Positions 46,150 to 54,524 of a DNA stretch of 64,000 nt are shown here, one piece after another; position 1 is the stretch's first letter; the number at the start of each line of letters is the position of its first letter. The DNA comes from Mycobacterium sp. Z3061. Lineage in GTDB: Bacteria > Actinomycetota > Actinomycetes > Mycobacteriales > Mycobacteriaceae. The notes beneath the pieces were generated by a model. It made no database searches. It had not been told where the DNA came from and worked only from the letters and a program-made list of their open reading frames with translations. Position numbers and translations under genes: made by a program. The stretch is taken from assembly GCF_031583025.1 (NCBI RefSeq), contig NZ_CP134062.1, positions 2,480,001 through 2,544,000 on the forward strand. The letters run 5' to 3'.

Positions 46150-47310
46150 ATGGGCAGCGCCGTCAAGTATCAGCGCACACTTTTCGAACCCGAGCACGAG
46201 CTGTTCCGGGAGTCATACCGGGCATTCCTGGACCGCCACGTCGCGCCGTATCACGACGAATGGGAGAAGGCGCACATCGTCGACCGCGGGGTGTGGCTGG
46301 AAGCCGGCAAACAGGGCTTCCTGGGCATGGCGGTTCCGGAGGAGTACGGCGGCGGGGGCAACCCGGACTTCCGCTACAACACGATCGTCACCGAGGAGAC
46401 CACCCGGGGACGCTACAGCGGCATCGGCTTCGGCCTGCACAACGACATCATTGCGCCCTACCTGCTCCATCTGGCCACCGAAGAGCAGAAGCAGCGCTGG
46501 CTACCGAAGTTCTGCACCGGAGAACTGATCACCGCGATCGCGATGACCGAGCCGGGCACCGGAAGTGACCTGCAGGGCATCAAGACCCGCGCGGTCAAAG
46601 AGGGCGACCACTATGTGCTGAACGGGTCAAAGACGTTCATCACCAACGGAATCAACTCCGACCTGGTGATCGTGGTGGCGCAAACCGACCCGGAGAAGGG
46701 CGCGCAGGGCTTCAGTCTGCTGGTCGTCGAGCGTGGCATGGAGGGCTTTGAGCGCGGCCGTCACCTCGACAAGATCGGCCTGGACGCGCAGGACACCGCC
46801 GAACTGTCGTTCACGGACGTGAAGGTTCCGGCCGAGAACCTGCTCGGCCAGGAGGGCATGGGCTTCATCTACCTGATGCAGAACCTGCCCCAGGAACGGC
46901 TGAACATCGCCGTCATGGCGGCAACAGCCATGGAAACGGTGCTCGAGCAGACGCTGCAATACACCAAGGAGCGCAAGGCTTTTGGCAAGCCGATCGGTAG
47001 CTTCCAGAACAGCCGGTTTGTGCTGGCCGAGCTGGCTACCGAGGCCACCGTGGTACGCATCATGGTGGACAACTTCATCGCGCTGCACCTGGAGGGGAAG
47101 CTGACGGCCGAGCAGGCCGCGATGGCCAAGTGGTACTCCACCGAAAAGCAGGTTCATCTGATCGACCGCTGCCTGCAACTGCATGGTGGATACGGCTACA
47201 TGCGCGAATACGATGTTGCCCGTGCCTATCTCGACGCCCGGGTGCAGACCATCTACGGCGGCACGACCGAGATCATGAAAGAGATCATCGGCCGTGGACT
47301 CGGTGTCTAG
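46150..47310 (+). CDS. fadE20: Acyl-CoA dehydrogenase FadE20
   Basis: 386 residues, the same length as Rv2724c. Complete acyl-CoA dehydrogenase: FAD loop AMTEPGTGSDLQGIKTRA, NGSKTFITNGINSDLVIVVAQTD, KERKAFGKPIGSFQNSRF, the LHGGYGYMREYDVARAYLDARV segment with the likely catalytic Glu in MREY, and flavin contact IYGGTTEIMKEIIGRGL. Closest in pattern to long-chain or isovaleryl-type dehydrogenases. Preceded by a palindromic operator, so it is probably controlled separately from hflX, and its end meets the convergent terC gene with 3 bases between stops. Confidence 0.93.
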   Translation: MGSAVKYQRTLFEPEHELFRESYRAFLDRHVAPYHDEWEKAHIVDRGVWLEAGKQGFLGMAVPEEYGGGGNPDFRYNTIVTEETTRGRYSGIGFGLHNDIIAPYLLHLATEEQKQRWLPKFCTGELITAIAMTEPGTGSDLQGIKTRAVKEGDHYVLNGSKTFITNGINSDLVIVVAQTDPEKGAQGFSLLVVERGMEGFERGRHLDKIGLDAQDTAELSFTDVKVPAENLLGQEGMGFIYLMQNLPQERLNIAVMAATAMETVLEQTLQYTKERKAFGKPIGSFQNSRFVLAELATEATVVRIMVDNFIALHLEGKLTAEQAAMAKWYSTEKQVHLIDRCLQLHGGYGYMREYDVARAYLDARVQTIYGGTTEIMKEIIGRGLGV

Positions 47311-47313
47311 CGT

Positions 47314-48483
47314 CTAGCTCGCATCTCGGTGCGCATCGTGCGCGCGTCGTAGCAGCTCCGCGAGTTCTTGATCCTCGCGCGTGTCGTATTTGCTTGCCAG
47401 CGAGTCTATTTCGCGCTCCGCCCGCAACAACTCGGCATATGCCGCTTCGCGCTGTGCTGGATCCTGCGTCGAGGTCAGGTACTCGAGCGCGTGCCGGCGG
47501 GCCCGGCTCACGGCGTTCTGTCTGCGGCCGCGCGCCGAAAGCAGCGACACCGCTGTGGTTGTGAGCAGCACGGCGACGATCACCAGCAGCGACACCGTGA
47601 TACTCAACTCCACGATCGGGACCGGCCTGCCGTGGTTGATGAATGGAAGGTTGTTGTCGTGCAACGCTTCCAGGATCAGCTTCACGCCGATGAAGCCCAG
47701 GATCACGGCCAGACCATAGGTCAGATAGACCAGTCGATCGAGCAGGTTGTCGATCAGGAAGTACAGCTGACGAAGACCCATCAGCGAAAAGGCGGTCGCC
47801 GCGAAAACCAGGTAGATGTTCTGTGTCAGACCGAACATCGCCGGCACCGAATCGAAAGCGAACAACAGATCGGTGCCACCGACGGCGATCATCACCAGCA
47901 GTAGCGGTGTCATGACCCGTCGACCGTCCTGCACGACGAACAACCCGTCGCCGTCGTACTCCTTCGATGTCCGCAGGAAGCGACTGGCCAGCCGGATGAC
48001 CAGGTTGTCGGCGTTACTCTCTTCTGTCTCTGCCGGTTTGGCGAGCTTTCCGGCCATGATCAGCAGCCCCACACCGAACAGGTAGAAGACCGAGTTGAAG
48101 TTGTTCAGGAGTGCGCCGCCCAGGACGATGAAGACGGTGCGCGCGATGAGCGCGAACGCGATACCGAACAACAGCACCTTCTGCTGCGCCACCCGCGGAA
48201 CCCCGAAGCTGCTGATGATCAAGAGGAATACGAAAAGGTTGTCCACGGAAAGGGCTTCGTTGCTCAGGTAGCCCGCGAAGTATTCGACGGCCATGCGCGG
48301 GCTGCCCAGTACGGCGATGCAGATGCCGAAAAGCACCGCTATTCCGATATAGGTTGCCGACCAGGCTGCGGCCTGACGTAGCGTCGGCACGTGCGTCTTG
48401 CGTACCTGAAAGACATAGTCGAACAGCATCAACCCGGCGATCAGCACGATGGTCAGGGCCCAGCCAAGTCCGGAAACACCCAT
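47314..48483 (-). CDS. TerC/Alx family integral membrane protein (Rv2723-like)
   Basis: 389 residues from the ATG at 48483, which begins the first membrane span (MGVSGLGWALTIVLIAGLML); the frame extends upstream without hydrophobic content. Seven to eight spans are visible. Acidic residues inside membrane segments are typical of the family: NEALSVDNLFVFLLI and GGTDLLFAFDSVPAMFGLTQ. TerC proteins are linked to tellurite resistance and to manganese or calcium loading of exported proteins. The C-terminal ~80 residues are a charged cytoplasmic helix (AEREIDSLASKYDTREDQEL). I see no convincing yybP-ykoY riboswitch in its leader. Confidence 0.88.
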   Translation of the reverse strand: MGVSGLGWALTIVLIAGLMLFDYVFQVRKTHVPTLRQAAAWSATYIGIAVLFGICIAVLGSPRMAVEYFAGYLSNEALSVDNLFVFLLIISSFGVPRVAQQKVLLFGIAFALIARTVFIVLGGALLNNFNSVFYLFGVGLLIMAGKLAKPAETEESNADNLVIRLASRFLRTSKEYDGDGLFVVQDGRRVMTPLLLVMIAVGGTDLLFAFDSVPAMFGLTQNIYLVFAATAFSLMGLRQLYFLIDNLLDRLVYLTYGLAVILGFIGVKLILEALHDNNLPFINHGRPVPIVELSITVSLLVIVAVLLTTTAVSLLSARGRRQNAVSRARRHALEYLTSTQDPAQREAAYAELLRAEREIDSLASKYDTREDQELAELLRRAHDAHRDAS

Positions 48484-48785
48484 GCGCGCTGGATTTCCTC
48501 TCGCGGGATCGGCCGGCATGCCAGGCGGGATGTCGTCTCCGGCACGGTAACCCAACTGATGCCCGGGGCGCAGCGCGGTTTCTCGCGACATGAGCGCGGC
48601 ACGGCATCATTTCGACATCGGCTCGGTATCCGTTTCCGTAATATGTACGATTTGACTTCGCATATCTCGTTCGCTAGAGCAAAGTTATGCGAGCCCGGAA
48701 GCGATGCGCATCGCTGCCGGGAAACGGCCCACGGCGGTGAATCCGCCTGCTCGCCAGGTGGGCAGGGCATCGGCTGGGAGGCTTG
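48484..48785. other. Divergent intergenic region, 302 bases
   Basis: The region between the terC start and the LGFP-protein start has no supported gene. On the + strand TTGACT (48652-48657), 17 bases, then TAGAGC (48675-48680) resembles a housekeeping promoter for the LGFP gene, giving a ~100-base leader. A locally AT-rich stretch lies at 48635-48665. Nothing else stands out. Confidence 0.45.
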
Positions 48786-51119
48786 GTGAACGGGCAAAGG
48801 GGTCAATTGAGCAAGTTGGTCGGGCGTGCGCGAGTCGGCCTGACGGCCGCCGCGTTGGCCACCGGGCTGGCCCTGGCGCTGCTGGCGCCTACCGCGTCCG
48901 CGTCGCCGATCGGCGACGCCGAGGCGGCCATGATGGCCGCGTGGGACAAGGCCGGCGGCGCGTCATCGACGCTGGGGGCCAGGAAAGGCGACGTCTATCC
49001 CATCGGCGACGGGTTCGCTCTGGACTTCGACGGCGGCAAGATGTACTTCACCCCCGCCACCGGTGCCAAGTACATGTTCGGCCCCATCCTGGACAAATAC
49101 GAGTCGCTGGGCGGTCCGGCCAACAGTGATCTCGGTTTCCCGACCATCAACGAGGTACCCGGTCTCGCCGGACCCGACAGCCGGGTCAGCACGTTCGGGG
49201 CCAGCGACAATCCGGTGATCTTCTGGACCCCCGATCACGGCGCGTTCGTGGTTCGCGGCGCCCTGAACGCAGCGTGGGACAAACTCGGCAGTTCCGGCGG
49301 AGTCCTGGGAGCGCCGACCGGGGACGAAACCTACGACGGTGAGGTGGCGTCGCAGAAGTTCACCGGCGGAGAGGTCTCCTGGAACAGGAAAACCAAGGAA
49401 TTCAGCACCAACCCGCCAGCGCTGGCTGACCAGCTCAAAGGCCTTCAGATACCCATCGACCCCACCGCTGCCATCAACATGGCGTGGCGCGCGGCCGGCG
49501 GCGCGAACGGACCACTGGGGGCCAAGAAGGGCGGCCCGAGTCCGATCGGTGGCGACGGCATCGTCCAGGAGTTCAACGGCGGCAAGATCTTCTTCAGCCC
49601 GGCGACCGGCGCGAACGCCGTCGAAGGCGCGATCCTGCAGAAGTACGAGTCGTTGGGCGGACCGGTCAGCAGCGACCTCGGCTTCCCGATCGCCAACGAG
49701 GCCGACGGTGGAATCACGCCGGCCAGCCGGATCGCCACGTTCTCGGCCGCAGACAAGCCGGTGATCTTCTGGACTCCTGATCACGGCGCGTTCGTCGTGC
49801 GCGGAGCCATGAAGGCGGCGTGGGACAAGCTCAAGGGAGCCACCGGCAAACTCGGCGCGCCCGTCGGCGACCAGGCGGTGGACGGCGACGTGGTATCGCA
49901 GAAGTTCACCGGCGGCAAGGTGTCGTGGAACCGCGCGAAGAACACCTTCACCACCGATCCGGCGAACCTCGCGCCGCTGCTGTCCGGCCTGCAGGTGTCG
50001 GGACAGAACCAGCCGAGCACGTCCGCGTCGCCCCCACCCGGCAAGAAGTTCACCTTCCATTGGTGGTGGTTGGCGGTGGCGGTGCCGGTGCTGCTGCTCA
50101 TCCTGATGTCGGTGCTGGTGGTATTCGGCCTGCGCCGCCGTCGCGCCGGCCGGGCCGCTCCCGCTTACGACCGTGGCCATGACGTGGCCGACGAGTTCGA
50201 CGCGGGTGCTGACGGGCGCTGGTCGCACGACGACGTCGATTACGGCTCGGAGCGCTTCCCGCCCGTCGAACACCACCCCGAAGAGCACGAGGTGCCGGAA
50301 TACGGTGCAGCACCGCGGGTGAGCTGGTCCAGAGGGGGCGGGACCCCGGCTGGTGTCGGGGAACGTGATCTCGGTGGCGAGGACTATCACGACGAGCACG
50401 ACCAGAGCGCCGATTACCGCGACGACTACGGCCACGGCGCCGACGATTACGGCCACGGCGCCGACGACTACGCCCACGGTGCCGAGCAGGAAACCGACTT
50501 CGAGGAATACGAACACGACGAGTTCGAAGGTGACGAGGATCCGGACGCGGTGGACACCACCCCGACGCCCATCGTGACGCGCGGCGCCTTCGGCCAGCTC
50601 GTCGAGGCCGAGCCGGAGGTCGCGGAAACGATCTCGCCGGAAGCCTTCGAGGCGGAGTCCTCGGTGCCGCGCAGCGAGGGTCCGGTAGCGCCGGAGGTGC
50701 CCGAAACCCATCCTGAGCATGAATTCCCGGACATCTTCTACCCCCGCGGTGGTCCCGCGGAAGAGGAGGTGCCCGACGCGGCCGCCTCGGATACCGTCGT
50801 CGGCGCTCCCGAGCCGCGGAAGGGGCGGCATGCCGCTGCGGATGAACCGGGCTACGCACCGGCGGCGACGGAGGCGGCCTATGCCGCGGCGCCGCAGGCC
50901 GAGGCTCCTCTGGCCGCAGACACTGCGGCGCGGCCGACCATCCACTTACCCCTAGACGACGACCCGTATCGGGCGCCGGACGGCTACCCGATCAAGGCCA
51001 GCGCGCGGTTCGGTCTCTACTACACGCCCGACAGTGCGCTGTACCACGACACCCTGGCCGAGATCTGGTTCGCCAGCGAGGTCGTCGCGCAAGCTAACGG
51101 GTTCGTCAAAGCCGACTGA
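48786..51119 (+). CDS. LGFP-repeat secreted/membrane protein (Rv2721c-like)
   Basis: 777 residues from GTG 48786 (GGGAGG four bases upstream; TTG 48783 and 48807 are alternatives). A signal peptide ends near ASASP. The extracellular part has two similar blocks, each with three LGFP repeats (LGARKGD, LGFPTINE, LGAPTGDE; then LGAKKGG, LGFPIANE, LGAPVGDQ) and the sequence FWTPDHGAFVVRGA in both. LGFP repeats are thought to bind the cell wall, for example in Corynebacterium mycolyltransferases. One span (residues ~420-445, WWWLAVAVPVLLLILMSVLV) leads to a long acidic tail with tandem ADDYGHG units. The mature layout is outside repeats, one span, ~330-residue acidic interior. Confidence 0.85.
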   Translation: MNGQRGQLSKLVGRARVGLTAAALATGLALALLAPTASASPIGDAEAAMMAAWDKAGGASSTLGARKGDVYPIGDGFALDFDGGKMYFTPATGAKYMFGPILDKYESLGGPANSDLGFPTINEVPGLAGPDSRVSTFGASDNPVIFWTPDHGAFVVRGALNAAWDKLGSSGGVLGAPTGDETYDGEVASQKFTGGEVSWNRKTKEFSTNPPALADQLKGLQIPIDPTAAINMAWRAAGGANGPLGAKKGGPSPIGGDGIVQEFNGGKIFFSPATGANAVEGAILQKYESLGGPVSSDLGFPIANEADGGITPASRIATFSAADKPVIFWTPDHGAFVVRGAMKAAWDKLKGATGKLGAPVGDQAVDGDVVSQKFTGGKVSWNRAKNTFTTDPANLAPLLSGLQVSGQNQPSTSASPPPGKKFTFHWWWLAVAVPVLLLILMSVLVVFGLRRRRAGRAAPAYDRGHDVADEFDAGADGRWSHDDVDYGSERFPPVEHHPEEHEVPEYGAAPRVSWSRGGGTPAGVGERDLGGEDYHDEHDQSADYRDDYGHGADDYGHGADDYAHGAEQETDFEEYEHDEFEGDEDPDAVDTTPTPIVTRGAFGQLVEAEPEVAETISPEAFEAESSVPRSEGPVAPEVPETHPEHEFPDIFYPRGGPAEEEVPDAAASDTVVGAPEPRKGRHAAADEPGYAPAATEAAYAAAPQAEAPLAADTAARPTIHLPLDDDPYRAPDGYPIKASARFGLYYTPDSALYHDTLAEIWFASEVVAQANGFVKAD

Positions 51120-51146
51120 TCGCCGGCCTGCCTCAGCGCTCCGGCG

Positions 51147-51881
51147 CTACACCTTGCGGATGACGGTGACGACCTTGCCGAGCACGGTCGCGTCGTTTCC
51201 GGGGATCGGATCGAAGGCCGGATTGTGGGGCATCAGCCAGACCTGACCGCCCGCCCGCTTGAAGGTCTTCACGGTGGCCTCACCGTCGATCATGGCCGCC
51301 ACGATGTCGCCGTTGTCGGCGACGTTCTGCTGGCGCACCACCACCCAGTCGCCGTCGCAGATGGCGGCTTCCACCATCGAGTCGCCGACGACCTTGAGCA
51401 GGAACAGCGTCCCTTCGCCGACCAGCTCTCGCGGTAGCGGGAAGACGTCTTCGACCGCCTCTTCGGCGAGTATCGGTCCGCCGGCGGCGATACGGCCCAG
51501 CACGGGTACGTACGTGGGTTCCGGCAACACGTCGGACCCGGCCACGTCGGTGCTGGGAGGTGTGACGGTGTCATCAGCCGCGCGGACATCGACAGCCCGC
51601 GGCCGATTGGCGTCCCGGCGCAGATAACCTTTGCGCTCCAGCGTGCGCAACTGATGGGCCACCGAGGACGTCGACGTCAGGCCGACCGCGTCACCGATCT
51701 CGCGGATGCTGGGTGGATAGCCGCGGGTGGTGACCGAAGCGCGGATGACTTCGAGGATGGTGCGCTGCCGCTCGGTCAGCGCGGCATCGACGGCGTGCAA
51801 CCGGCCGTCTGCGGTGGCTCGTCCGGATGCGTTACCGGAACCGGCTCGATCAGCTACTGGGGGGTCGTTGCTGTCGCTCAT
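51147..51881 (-). CDS. lexA: SOS repressor LexA
   Basis: 244 residues from ATG 51881. The N-terminal winged helix-turn-helix ([44 protein letters not shown], residues 35-78) binds SOS boxes. The C-terminal S24 peptidase domain self-cleaves between Ala133 and Gly134 (RIAAGGP) using Ser168 (VGDSMVEA) and Lys205 (ATVKTF) when RecA is activated. The first ~30 residues are variable between mycobacteria. A LexA box lies 33 bases upstream, so the gene is autoregulated, and it is divergent from the chiZ-like gene. Confidence 0.97.
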   Translation of the reverse strand: MSDSNDPPVADRAGSGNASGRATADGRLHAVDAALTERQRTILEVIRASVTTRGYPPSIREIGDAVGLTSTSSVAHQLRTLERKGYLRRDANRPRAVDVRAADDTVTPPSTDVAGSDVLPEPTYVPVLGRIAAGGPILAEEAVEDVFPLPRELVGEGTLFLLKVVGDSMVEAAICDGDWVVVRQQNVADNGDIVAAMIDGEATVKTFKRAGGQVWLMPHNPAFDPIPGNDATVLGKVVTVIRKV

Positions 51882-51913
51882 GCCACTGAATGTAACCGCC
51901 ACCGACCGAAGAA

Positions 51914-51929
51914 TCAAACATGTGTTCGA
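51914..51929. promoter_or_regulatory. LexA box in the lexA promoter
   Basis: TCAAACATGTGTTCGA (reverse strand TCGAACACATGTTTGA) matches TCGAAC-N4-GTTCGA with one mismatch and lies 33 bases before the lexA ATG. This fits classic LexA autoregulation. The same site has been described in M. tuberculosis for the lexA/Rv2719c region as I recall. Confidence 0.9.
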
Positions 51930-52051
51930 GCAGCGTGTCGGAGCGGCCGGCGCAGCCTTCCTAGCGGCCCGGATCAGCGGAATCACAAGTGTGTAACTTT
52001 CGGATGGATCGGGTATCCGAAATTCATCCAGCTGGTTGCACCGACAAAACC

Positions 52052-52074
52052 TTGTCGGTGGTGAGGTCTACCGT
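52052..52074 (+). promoter_or_regulatory. PafBC-type (RecA-NDp) promoter upstream of the chiZ-like gene
   Basis: TTGTCGGTG, eight bases, then TACCGT is an exact match to TTGTCRGTG-N8-TANNNT, the same class as at recA (35393-35415). Its -35 part is also one arm of a short inverted repeat CCGACAA-AACC-TTGTCGG (52041-52058). The predicted transcript would start near 52081 and run through the palindrome to the gene at 52175. Confidence 0.85.
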
Positions 52075-52093
52075 TTTGCTCGTGCGACACGCC

Positions 52094-52149
52094 TCGCTCA
52101 GGTGTTCGATATCGAACATCTGAGCGACTAGGGTCGAACACACGAGCGA
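52094..52149. promoter_or_regulatory. 34-bp palindrome plus a third SOS-box-like site before the chiZ-like gene
   Basis: Three sites of the form TCGAAC-N4-GAGCGA occur: 52094-52109 (reverse), 52112-52127 and 52134-52149. The first two face each other and make a 34-base palindrome centred on TCGATATCGA; the only non-Watson-Crick pair would be G-U in RNA. The right half differs from the LexA consensus (GTTCGA) at the same two bases in all three. It could be a regulator array or a strong 5'-leader hairpin. Confidence 0.8.
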
Positions 52150-52174
52150 TATTTAGTCGACCGGAGGCAACGAC

Positions 52175-52681
52175 ATGACGATCAGCTACGCGGGCCCGCA
52201 GCGCACCTGGAACGCGCAGAGGCTGGTGAACAGGCCTGCAAACAGGCCGTTCGACGAGTCGCCTACCTATCGCGGCGGGCAGATCCGGTCGAACCGGCCG
52301 GGCCCCACCCGTCCGGCCGGCGCGCCCATGCATTACCGCGGCACCGGCGTTGCAATGTCGACAGCGTCGCACCGGCGGCGTCCGGTCTCGGTGCTGACGA
52401 CGATGGGGCTGGCCCTGCTCGCCGGCATCATCACGCTGTGGCTGGGCTTGATGGCCAATTTCGGGAGTGTGCTGAACGACGAACCGGCCGGCGCGTCGGC
52501 GCAGGTACCGGCTGCACTCGCCGTGGTGCGCGTGGAGCCCGGTGAGTCGCTGCAGCAACTGGCCACCCGGGTCGCGCCCGGCGCCCCGGTTCGCGACGTG
52601 GTGGAACGGATCCGCAATCTCAACGCGCTGGACTCCAACGTGGTGGCCGCCGGCCAGACGTTGATCGCCCCGATCGGCTGA
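52175..52681 (+). CDS. chiZ: LysM-domain division inhibitor, ChiZ-like (Rv2719c-like)
   Basis: 168 residues. An Arg/Pro/Asn-rich, probably disordered cytoplasmic N-terminus (residues 1-~65; repeats NRPANRPF, RSNRPGPTRP) is followed by one membrane span (~70-92, VLTTMGLALLAGIITLWLGLM). A C-terminal LysM-like domain follows (VVRVEPGESLQQLATRV to AAGQTLIAPIG). The M. tuberculosis homologue is induced by DNA damage, interacts with FtsI/FtsQ and inhibits division. GGAGGCAACGAC precedes the ATG. It lies downstream of a PafBC-type promoter and beside lexA. Confidence 0.9.
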   Translation: MTISYAGPQRTWNAQRLVNRPANRPFDESPTYRGGQIRSNRPGPTRPAGAPMHYRGTGVAMSTASHRRRPVSVLTTMGLALLAGIITLWLGLMANFGSVLNDEPAGASAQVPAALAVVRVEPGESLQQLATRVAPGAPVRDVVERIRNLNALDSNVVAAGQTLIAPIG

Positions 52682-52843
52682 ACCCGCGGGGAGCAGGACG
52701 AATTGCGCTCTGCGCCAACCTTGCTCGGTCGTCTCCACCGGCTGCTGGACTGATCGCGCCAGCGGTGGCCACGCCGGTGGCGCACAGGTACTCTCGGGGT
52801 GGTTCTGCGGTACCCCGAAGTCAGGCGCGGCAAAGGAGCGGCT

Positions 52844-53305
52844 ATGCACTGCCCGTTCTGCCGGCACCCCGACTCGCGGGTGATTGATTCGCGGGAGACC
52901 GATGAAGGCCAGGCGATCCGCCGGCGCCGCTCGTGTCCCGAGTGCGGGCGCAGGTTCACCACCGTGGAGACCGCGGTGCTCGCCGTCGTCAAGCGCAGCG
53001 GCGTTACCGAACCCTTCAGCCGGGAAAAGGTGATCAGCGGCGTGCGCCGGGCCTGCCAGGGCCGCCAGGTAGACGACGATGCGCTGAACCTGTTGGCCCA
53101 GCAGGTCGAAGATTCAGTGCGGGCGGCGGGGCCGGAGGTGCCCAGTCACGAGGTCGGTCTTGCCATCCTGGGACCGCTGCGCGACCTCGACGAGGTGGCG
53201 TACCTGCGCTTCGCGTCGGTTTACCGGTCCTTCTCGTCGGCCGACGACTTCGAGCGGGAGATCGAGGCGCTGCGTGCCCATCGCAACGTGTCGACTCCGG
53301 GCTGA
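52844..53305 (+). CDS. nrdR: Transcriptional repressor NrdR
   Basis: 153 residues from ATG 52844 with AAAGGAG upstream. Represses ribonucleotide reductase genes, with its state set by ATP/dATP. The N-terminal zinc ribbon has Cys3, Cys6, Cys31 and Cys34 ([15 protein letters not shown]), followed by the ATP-cone ([24 protein letters not shown]) and the end [23 protein letters not shown]. In this window it is close to lexA and the thymidylate genes, all part of DNA precursor and repair control. Confidence 0.96.
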   Translation: MHCPFCRHPDSRVIDSRETDEGQAIRRRRSCPECGRRFTTVETAVLAVVKRSGVTEPFSREKVISGVRRACQGRQVDDDALNLLAQQVEDSVRAAGPEVPSHEVGLAILGPLRDLDEVAYLRFASVYRSFSSADDFEREIEALRAHRNVSTPG

Positions 53306-53315
53306 GGCTCGATTG

Positions 53316-53801
53316 ATGCCCGTCGAACTCCACCCCGATCTCGCAGCGCTGGAGCCCCTGCTGGGCACCTGGACAGGACGGGGCGCTGGCGAGTACCCCA
53401 CGATCGAACCTTTCGACTACCTCGAAGAGGTCGTTTTCACGCACGTGGGCAAACCGTTTCTGGTCTACGGGCAGAAGACGAAAGCCCCCGCCGACGGCAA
53501 ACCCCTGCACGCCGAGACCGGCTACCTGCGGGTACCGCAGCAGGGCAGGGTCGAACTGGTCCTCGCTCACCCGAGCGGCATCACCGAGATCGAAGTCGGT
53601 TCCTACTCGGTGGCCGGTGACGTCATCGAGATCGAGCTGGCAACCACCCACATCGGGCTCACGCCGACCGCCAAAGAGGTGACCGCCCTGAGCCGTTCCT
53701 TCCGCATCGACGGCGATCAACTTTCCTACTCCCTGCGGATGGGGGCCGTGGGTCAGCCCGAGCAGCACCATCTGGCTGCAGTGCTGCACCGGCAGAGCTG
53801 A
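53316..53801 (+). CDS. Nitrobindin-like heme protein / peroxynitrite isomerase (Rv2717c-like)
   Basis: 161 residues from ATG 53316, 10 bases after the nrdR stop. FABP-like ten-stranded beta-barrel of the THAP4/nitrobindin family. Marks: the GxWxGxG motif as LGTWTGRGAGEYPTIEPFDYLEEV, and HHLAAVLHRQS at the end, the histidine region that holds heme. Bacterial nitrobindins bind ferric heme and isomerise peroxynitrite to nitrate, protecting from reactive nitrogen. It is probably cotranscribed with nrdR, and convergent with the PhzF gene (3 bases between stops). Confidence 0.88.
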   Translation: MPVELHPDLAALEPLLGTWTGRGAGEYPTIEPFDYLEEVVFTHVGKPFLVYGQKTKAPADGKPLHAETGYLRVPQQGRVELVLAHPSGITEIEVGSYSVAGDVIEIELATTHIGLTPTAKEVTALSRSFRIDGDQLSYSLRMGAVGQPEQHHLAAVLHRQS

Positions 53802-53804
53802 GCG

Positions 53805-54491
53805 TCAGTTCACCTGCCGCACACCGTCATCGGCGACGCGACCGCCGACCTTCGCCCATCCCTCCGCGCTCCACGTCGTCGTGATCAGCGACCCACGGCC
53901 CTGCGTGATCACCAGGTCCCGACTGAGGTATTCGGTGATCCGGACCGCCGCGGAGCCGGTCGCCTCGTCTTCGGCCACACCCAGGTTCGACGCGAACATC
54001 CGGCTGCGCACCGACCCGCTCTCTCGATCCGTCCACGCCCACAGATAGTGCGCGACGTCGTCAGGGAAATCGGCGGGATCGGCCTGCAGCACCGCATCCG
54101 GTGAATCGAAATCGTGGATGGCGAATTCCGGTGCCCATTCCGCCGGTGCGCTGATCTCGGTGAACTCACCGGAGTAACTCACCCGCACCAACCCGGCGGG
54201 CAGGTGCAGGGTGTTGATCGGCGTTCCACGTCGCCGCAACCACCACGACGCGCCGACGCACGGGTGGCCGGCGAAGGGCAGTTCGGTGCGGGGGGTGTAG
54301 ATGGTCGCGCGTGCGGTCGTTGCCCCCTGGGCGGGGAGTTCAACGAAAATCGTCTCGCTGTAACCCAATTCGTGCGCGAGTTGCTGGCGGTCGCCCGGGT
54401 CGACCAGGCTGGCGTCGACCACACCCAGCGGGTTGCCGAAGTTTCCGTCCGCGTCGGTGAATACCCGCAGCACGGTGACGTCGATGCTCAT
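53805..54491 (-). CDS. PhzF-family isomerase-like protein (Rv2716-like)
   Basis: 228 residues. Two-lobed PhzF/diaminopimelate-epimerase fold: start [21 protein letters not shown], catalytic acid region [38 protein letters not shown] and [14 protein letters not shown] near the end. Slightly shorter than usual PhzF proteins (~260-290). PhzF enzymes isomerise dihydro-hydroxyanthranilate; distant members such as this have unknown substrates. The gene is followed in the same direction by nothing before the convergent nitrobindin gene. Confidence 0.85.
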   Translation of the reverse strand: MSIDVTVLRVFTDADGNFGNPLGVVDASLVDPGDRQQLAHELGYSETIFVELPAQGATTARATIYTPRTELPFAGHPCVGASWWLRRRGTPINTLHLPAGLVRVSYSGEFTEISAPAEWAPEFAIHDFDSPDAVLQADPADFPDDVAHYLWAWTDRESGSVRSRMFASNLGVAEDEATGSAAVRITEYLSRDLVITQGRGSLITTTWSAEGWAKVGGRVADDGVRQVN

Positions 54492-54524
54492 GGCCCGACC
54501 CTACGGGTCGATACGAGCGCTCGA

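Noticed and set aside
48484-48700. Possible yybP-ykoY (Mn2+) riboswitch before the TerC gene
   Set aside because: I looked because TerC genes often have one, but could not find the conserved loop sequences; the region shows only AT-rich DNA and a possible + strand promoter.
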